Below are positions 4,668 through 6,551 of a stretch of DNA of 6,551 nucleotides, piece by piece. Source of the stretch: Opitutales bacterium UBA7389. GTDB lineage: Bacteria > Verrucomicrobiota > Verrucomicrobiia > Opitutales > Opitutaceae. Made by a program: the position numbers and the translations under genes. The stretch covers positions 1 through 6,551 of the forward strand of contig DKNL01000193.1 in the NCBI GenBank assembly GCA_002474325.1, in the 5' to 3' direction. The notes beneath the pieces were generated by a model, which made no database searches, was not told the origin of the DNA, and saw nothing but the letters and a program-made list of their open reading frames with translations. Numbering within the stretch: the first letter of the stretch is position 1; each line of letters opens with the position of its first letter.

Positions 4668-6467
4668 CTAGTCGTCGTCTTCCGTAATAAGGCATTCTAT
4701 GTGCAGCTCTCTCAACTGCTTTTCGCTAACTTGGCTAGGGCTTTCCGTCATCAGACACTGTCCTTTTTGGGTTTTCGGAAAGGCGATTACCTCTCTAATA
4801 CTCGATACTCCTGCCAAAATCATGACCAGCCTATCCAATCCAAAGGCGATGCCCCCATGCGGAGGAGCCCCATACCTAAATGCTTCCAGCATGTAGCCGA
4901 AACGCGTTTCCACCACATCCTTTGGAATTTCGAGAACATCCTCGAAAATCTTTTTCTGAAGCTCGGTCTGATGGATACGAATGCTCCCACCACCCAATTC
5001 AACCCCATTAAGGACTAAATCGTAATGTTGACCTCGAACCCTCCTCGGATCGGTATCCAGAAGCTCATGATCCTTCTCTACTGGAGCCGTGAAAGGATGA
5101 TGCGAGGCTACATACCGGCCTTGGTCTTCCTCATAGGTCATCAGTGGAAAATCTACCACCCATAGGAAATCATAGCGATCTGGAGAGATTTCTAGCTGCC
5201 CACGTTTCTTTAGGAGCTCTGCGCACTCCAATCGTATGCGACCCAAAATCGAACAAGCTTCCTCCCATTGGGAGGCTGCGAAGAATACGATATCGCCCTC
5301 TTCCAATTCCAGCGATTCCTGCAATGCGGCCTTCTCGCTATCAGAAAAGAACTTGACTATCGGCGATTTCCATTCGCCCCCTTCTATCTTAATAAATGCC
5401 AACCCTTTAGCCCCCAGCGACTTCGCTACCTCCTCCAGGTGCTTCAATTCCCCCTGGGTAATGTCTGCCAGAACGGGTGCTTTAAGGGCTTTGACTACTC
5501 CACCACTTTTGACCGTTGACGAGAACACTTTGAATGACGAGCTAGCGAAAGTCTCCGAAAAATCTGATATCTCAATACCGAACCGAGTATCCGGTTTATC
5601 AACACCATAACGATTTTTCGCTTCTTGGAAGGAAATGCGAGGGAAAGGGGTCGCCATCTCCACTCCCAATGTATCCTTCCAAATACGCTTCATCAGACCT
5701 TCGACTAAGGAATACATTTCTTCCCGGTCGACGAACGACACTTCCAAATCCAGTTGGGTGAACTCCATCTGGCGATCCGCCCTCAGATCTTCATCTCGGT
5801 AGCAGCGGGCAATTTGATAGTAACGCTCGATACCGCTAACCATTAGCATCTGCTTGAATTGCTGCGGGGATTGTGGCAACGCGTAGAAATGCCCTGGCTG
5901 GATCCGACTCGGCACTAGATACTCCCTAGCTCCTTCCGGGGTGCTCTTAAATAAAGTCGGCGTTTCGACATCATAGAACCCTTCTTCATCGAGGTACGCC
6001 CGTATCGATCTCGTTGCCTCATGGCGCAACTTAATCACCTTACGCATCTTATCGCGTCGAAGATCGAGGTAACGATACTTCAGTCGAAGGTCCTCGTGAA
6101 CACGATCCCCCTTGATATCGTCAATGGGAAACGGTGGCGTTTCCGCAATATTGTGGACAACAACTTGACGGGTATCGACTTCTATTTCACCAGTAGGCAG
6201 AGCCGGGTTAACGTTGTCGCCATCCCGGGAAACCACGATCCCGCTAATCGATATCACCGATTCGTCCTTCAACCCATGAACGGCTTGATTGAAAACTGCG
6301 TCATCGCTGTGCGGATTAGCCTTAACTTGGGTGAGACCTTCGCGGTCCCGCAAATCGATGAAAAGGATTCCACCGTGGTCGCGGATGGAATCAATCCAGC
6401 CAGCCAGGGAGACCTCAGTTCCAACGTCGCTAGAGCGAAGCTGACCACAATGATGCGTACGTTTCAT
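4668..6467 (-). CDS. aspS: Aspartyl-tRNA synthetase, bacterial type
   Basis: The 599-residue cytoplasmic class IIb enzyme attaches aspartate to tRNA(Asp). It has an N-terminal OB-fold anticodon-binding domain (1-105, with LAGWIDSIRDHGG and FIDLRDREG). The catalytic domain starts near 125 (EDLRLKYRYLDLRR), with motif 1 around FYDVETPTLFKSTPEGAREY (164-183). The QSPQQFKQ segment (199-206) lies before motif 2, YYQIARCYRDEDLRADRQ (216-233), followed by EFTQLDLEVSF (235-245). The bacterial GAD insertion lies about 290-420. Motif 3 is HGGIAFGLDRLVMILAG (537-553). The ATG at 6467 was chosen because MKRTHHCGQLRS aligns with the start of known AspRS proteins, although only an unusably close AGGA precedes it. 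A TTG at 6488 with GGGGAG four bases upstream would add seven residues. His31 in 'RDHGG' matches the residue linked to relaxed tRNA choice in P. aeruginosa AspRS, so this enzyme may also charge tRNA(Asn). Confidence 0.97.
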   Translation of the reverse strand: MKRTHHCGQLRSSDVGTEVSLAGWIDSIRDHGGILFIDLRDREGLTQVKANPHSDDAVFNQAVHGLKDESVISISGIVVSRDGDNVNPALPTGEIEVDTRQVVVHNIAETPPFPIDDIKGDRVHEDLRLKYRYLDLRRDKMRKVIKLRHEATRSIRAYLDEEGFYDVETPTLFKSTPEGAREYLVPSRIQPGHFYALPQSPQQFKQMLMVSGIERYYQIARCYRDEDLRADRQMEFTQLDLEVSFVDREEMYSLVEGLMKRIWKDTLGVEMATPFPRISFQEAKNRYGVDKPDTRFGIEISDFSETFASSSFKVFSSTVKSGGVVKALKAPVLADITQGELKHLEEVAKSLGAKGLAFIKIEGGEWKSPIVKFFSDSEKAALQESLELEEGDIVFFAASQWEEACSILGRIRLECAELLKKRGQLEISPDRYDFLWVVDFPLMTYEEDQGRYVASHHPFTAPVEKDHELLDTDPRRVRGQHYDLVLNGVELGGGSIRIHQTELQKKIFEDVLEIPKDVVETRFGYMLEAFRYGAPPHGGIAFGLDRLVMILAGVSSIREVIAFPKTQKGQCLMTESPSQVSEKQLRELHIECLITEDDD

Positions 6468-6551
6468 TCCTAAATCGCTTTGATCCAAAAGACTCCCCAG
6501 AATGGGGCTCAAAATAGAGCGCGAACAATGGGCAAATCTTTATCCAGAATG
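6468..6551. other. Right-edge stretch upstream of aspS
   Basis: On the minus strand, a frame entering from the edge ends at TGA 6511-6509 and encodes a 13-residue tail (ILDKDLPIVRALF). It may be the end of a gene upstream of aspS, but it is too short to identify. A small hairpin, CCCCA-TTC-TGGGG, lies within the possible aspS leader (6506-6494 on the minus strand). I see no convincing promoter here, so the aspS promoter probably lies outside the window or within an upstream operon gene. Confidence 0.22.

Noticed and set aside
5236..5610. 124-codon plus-strand open frame inside aspS
   Set aside because: It is antisense to the conserved GAD-insertion part of AspRS, has low-complexity Ser/Pro/Asn composition and no start signal.
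6021..6473. 150-codon open frame on the plus strand, opposite the aspS N-terminal region
   Set aside because: It lies wholly antisense to a conserved synthetase and its translation shows no recognisable domain. The frame is open because of codon bias on the other strand.
6494..6506. CCCCA-TTC-TGGGG hairpin as a riboswitch or T-box upstream of aspS
   Set aside because: It is a lone 5-base-pair stem with a 3-base loop. No T-box sequence, specifier stem or antiterminator is visible in the 84 bases available.
1..6551. Defence system, mobile element, CRISPR array, tRNA or rRNA gene
   Set aside because: No transposase, integrase, spaced direct repeats, cloverleaf or rRNA-like segment is visible. 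The coding space is filled by intact core genes.

Overview
The window looks like ordinary chromosomal DNA of a free-living Gram-negative bacterium. The pseudouridine synthase carries a 'CHPSK-GPWSSL' block that I associate with Verrucomicrobiota of the Opitutae group. The base composition is near 50% GC, starts are mixed ATG/GTG/TTG, and Shine-Dalgarno use is patchy. The phylum assignment is an inference from recall and needs a search. I see no mobile element, CRISPR array, tRNA, rRNA or defence gene.

Layout. The left half is on the plus strand: an RluA-type RNA pseudouridine synthase without an S4 domain (119-988), then a 12-helix major facilitator transporter of unknown substrate (1084-2469). 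The right half is on the minus strand. Reading right to left, these are aspS, encoding aspartyl-tRNA synthetase (6467-4668), an ammonium channel gene amt (4406-3021), and a PII signalling protein gene of the glnK type (2931-2593). The transporter and the PII gene converge at 2470-2592, where each has its own candidate terminator. The aspS terminator and the amt promoter share the 261-bp gap at 4407-4667.

How the genes work together. Amt and the PII protein form the classic ammonium module: the channel brings ammonium in, and PII, which can be uridylylated on Tyr51, plugs it when nitrogen is plentiful. A near-consensus sigma-54 promoter lies 66-81 bp upstream of the amt start codon. Nitrogen-limited expression through an NtrC-like activator is therefore the likely control. 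A perfect inverted repeat and a GCACC half-site sit farther upstream and could be activator sites. The AspRS has His31 in an 'RDHGG' motif, as in the non-discriminating enzyme of Pseudomonas aeruginosa. This hints that asparaginyl-tRNA may be made by transamidation, a second possible link to nitrogen metabolism. The pseudouridine synthase and the transporter show no obvious link to this theme.

I did not find an undescribed multi-gene system. The most useful observations are regulatory: the sigma-54 promoter and its upstream repeats, competing hairpins between amt and glnK, and a palindrome inside a candidate promoter of the transporter gene.
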